DNA of 30,054 nt from a virus, in IMG/VR virus record IMGVR_UViG_3300017989_000326, positions 1 to 30,054 of that record; one strand, written 5' to 3'. This document shows, in pieces, positions 29,268 through 30,054 of this stretch. A program made the translations under genes and the position numbers. The notes beneath the pieces were generated by a model. It saw nothing but the letters and a program-made list of their open reading frames with translations. It did no database searches and had not been told where the DNA came from. Every line of letters begins with the position of its first letter. The stretch's first letter is position 1.

Positions 29268-30054
29268 ACGCATCGGTGCCGTAGCAGATGTCAGATGGTG
29301 TCCAGGGATGGACTGCCCGAAATCGGGATCTGTTGTCTACGTTAAGGCGGAGTACGTTGAAAACTTCTTTCGGGCATGCAGGGAATGCAAGGGATCGATA
29401 ACGCTGGTCACACATAACAGTGATCGTGTAATCACACAGGATATGTATGACAACCGCCCGAAGGTTGTCAAAAAGTGGCTTGCTCAGAACTGCGCGGCTA
29501 CCGGACCGATTGCAGTGCCGATCGGCCTGGTCAACAGCCACACAATACACGGTTGCATGTCAATCATCGAACGAGTGCGGTCTAAGCGCGTCAAGAAGAA
29601 CACCAAGCGTCTTGCTTATCTGTGTTGCACGAAGACGACACATGCGGAGAGACCGATACTGTATAATCTGTTTGCTGATAAAGATTGGATCACGGCCGAG
29701 GGTGGTGCAGGCGTCAAAGACATACCTTTCGAGGACTACCTCCTCAACATGCACAAGCACAAATTCACGTTCTCACCACCCGGAGCCGGTCCAGACTGCC
29801 ATCGCACATGGGAAGCTATCGCGATGGGCAGCATTCCGATCCTCAAGCGTAGTCCGGATAATGCACACTTCGAAGGTCTGCCAATCCTGTTTGTTGACGA
29901 CTGGGACGAAGTTACAGAAGACCTGCTGAAGAAGACCAAGATACCGAAGAAGGCCTGGAGCGATCCGCGGCTTTCGGTCAATTACTACTGGAAAAAGATC
30001 GGCAGGCGGCCTCCGAAGCGCCGCATCATATCGTTCTCTGTTTTCGGCAATGAC
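29239..30054 (+). CDS. Exostosin-like glycosyltransferase (partial, runs off the window)
   Basis: The frame is open from GTG 29239 to the window edge (272 codons, no stop). An in-frame stop lies at 29206-29208 and GTG is the first usable start, with AGGA nine bases upstream. The start of the product has a Cys-rich segment (WCPGMDCPKSG). Near residues 170-215 it has KFTFSPPGAGPDCHRTWEAI then AMGSIPILKRS, followed by FEGLPILFVDDWDEV, the hallmark of exostosin/GT47-like C-terminal domains ('F...P.G.G.D..R.wEai..G.iPi'). It lacks a membrane anchor in the visible part. It continues the glycan island. Confidence 0.65.
   Translation, partial: MKISEYISGERIGAVADVRWCPGMDCPKSGSVVYVKAEYVENFFRACRECKGSITLVTHNSDRVITQDMYDNRPKVVKKWLAQNCAATGPIAVPIGLVNSHTIHGCMSIIERVRSKRVKKNTKRLAYLCCTKTTHAERPILYNLFADKDWITAEGGAGVKDIPFEDYLLNMHKHKFTFSPPGAGPDCHRTWEAIAMGSIPILKRSPDNAHFEGLPILFVDDWDEVTEDLLKKTKIPKKAWSDPRLSVNYYWKKIGRRPPKRRIISFSVFGND

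Noticed and set aside
1-30054. tRNA, rRNA, CRISPR, integrase, transposase and reverse-transcriptase signals
   Set aside because: No cloverleaf with CCA-type ends, no regularly spaced direct repeats and no proteins with the relevant motifs were seen. By-eye reading can miss tRNAs, so a dedicated scan would be the real test.

Overview
The window is a stretch of a tailed double-stranded DNA bacteriophage (or prophage) genome. Nearly every base is in small, tightly packed, mostly overlapping genes with strong GGAGG-type ribosome binding sites, and the head-assembly set is typical of Mu-like/siphovirus phages: small and large terminase, a DUF935-type portal, a Mu F-type minor head protein, a protease/scaffold-like protein, a decoration protein, an E-type major capsid protein and a DUF1320-type connector. 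I see no integrase, transposase, tRNA, rRNA, CRISPR array or DNA polymerase, so replication probably leans on the host. The host cannot be named from this sequence; a lipoprotein-type signal in the lysis region fits a Gram-negative host, but weakly.

Layout. (1) 1-4662, rightward: end of a tail gene, a small baseplate/tail-type protein, a large repeat-built tail fibre, then small proteins including lysis candidates (lipoprotein-like, holin-like, XhlA-like). A bidirectional hairpin at 4664-4697 separates this from (2) 4724-7702, a leftward operon: ribbon-helix-helix regulator, unknown gene, annealing-protein-like gene, PD-(D/E)XK exonuclease, coiled-coil partner and zinc ribbon, that is, a recombination module. 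(3) 7703-7881 is a divergent control region with A-tracts repeated at 10-bp spacing. (4) 7882-16320, rightward early/middle genes: an acidic first gene, small unknown genes, a structured and apparently non-coding stretch (8812-9115), a replication initiator-like gene, a row of small accessory genes joined by a near-identical ribosome-binding junction, a VRR-NUC nuclease, a ParB-methyltransferase-PLD triple fusion and an SPL-like radical SAM protein. (5) 16369-18988 terminase block. (6) 18989-19203 control region with terminator, promoter candidate and a second hairpin/U-run structure. (7) 19204-25184 portal to connector. (8) 25181-30054 (runs off the end): a translationally coupled island of glycosyltransferase-like proteins, a SAM methyltransferase, a sulfotransferase and an exostosin-like protein, placed where neck and tail genes would normally follow.

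The most unusual content is the glycan-type island inside the structural operon, the ParB-methyltransferase-PLD fusion coupled to a radical SAM gene, the shared gene-junction cassette at 10.7-12.8 kb, and the two non-coding control regions. All functional assignments come from reading motifs by eye; no database search was run.
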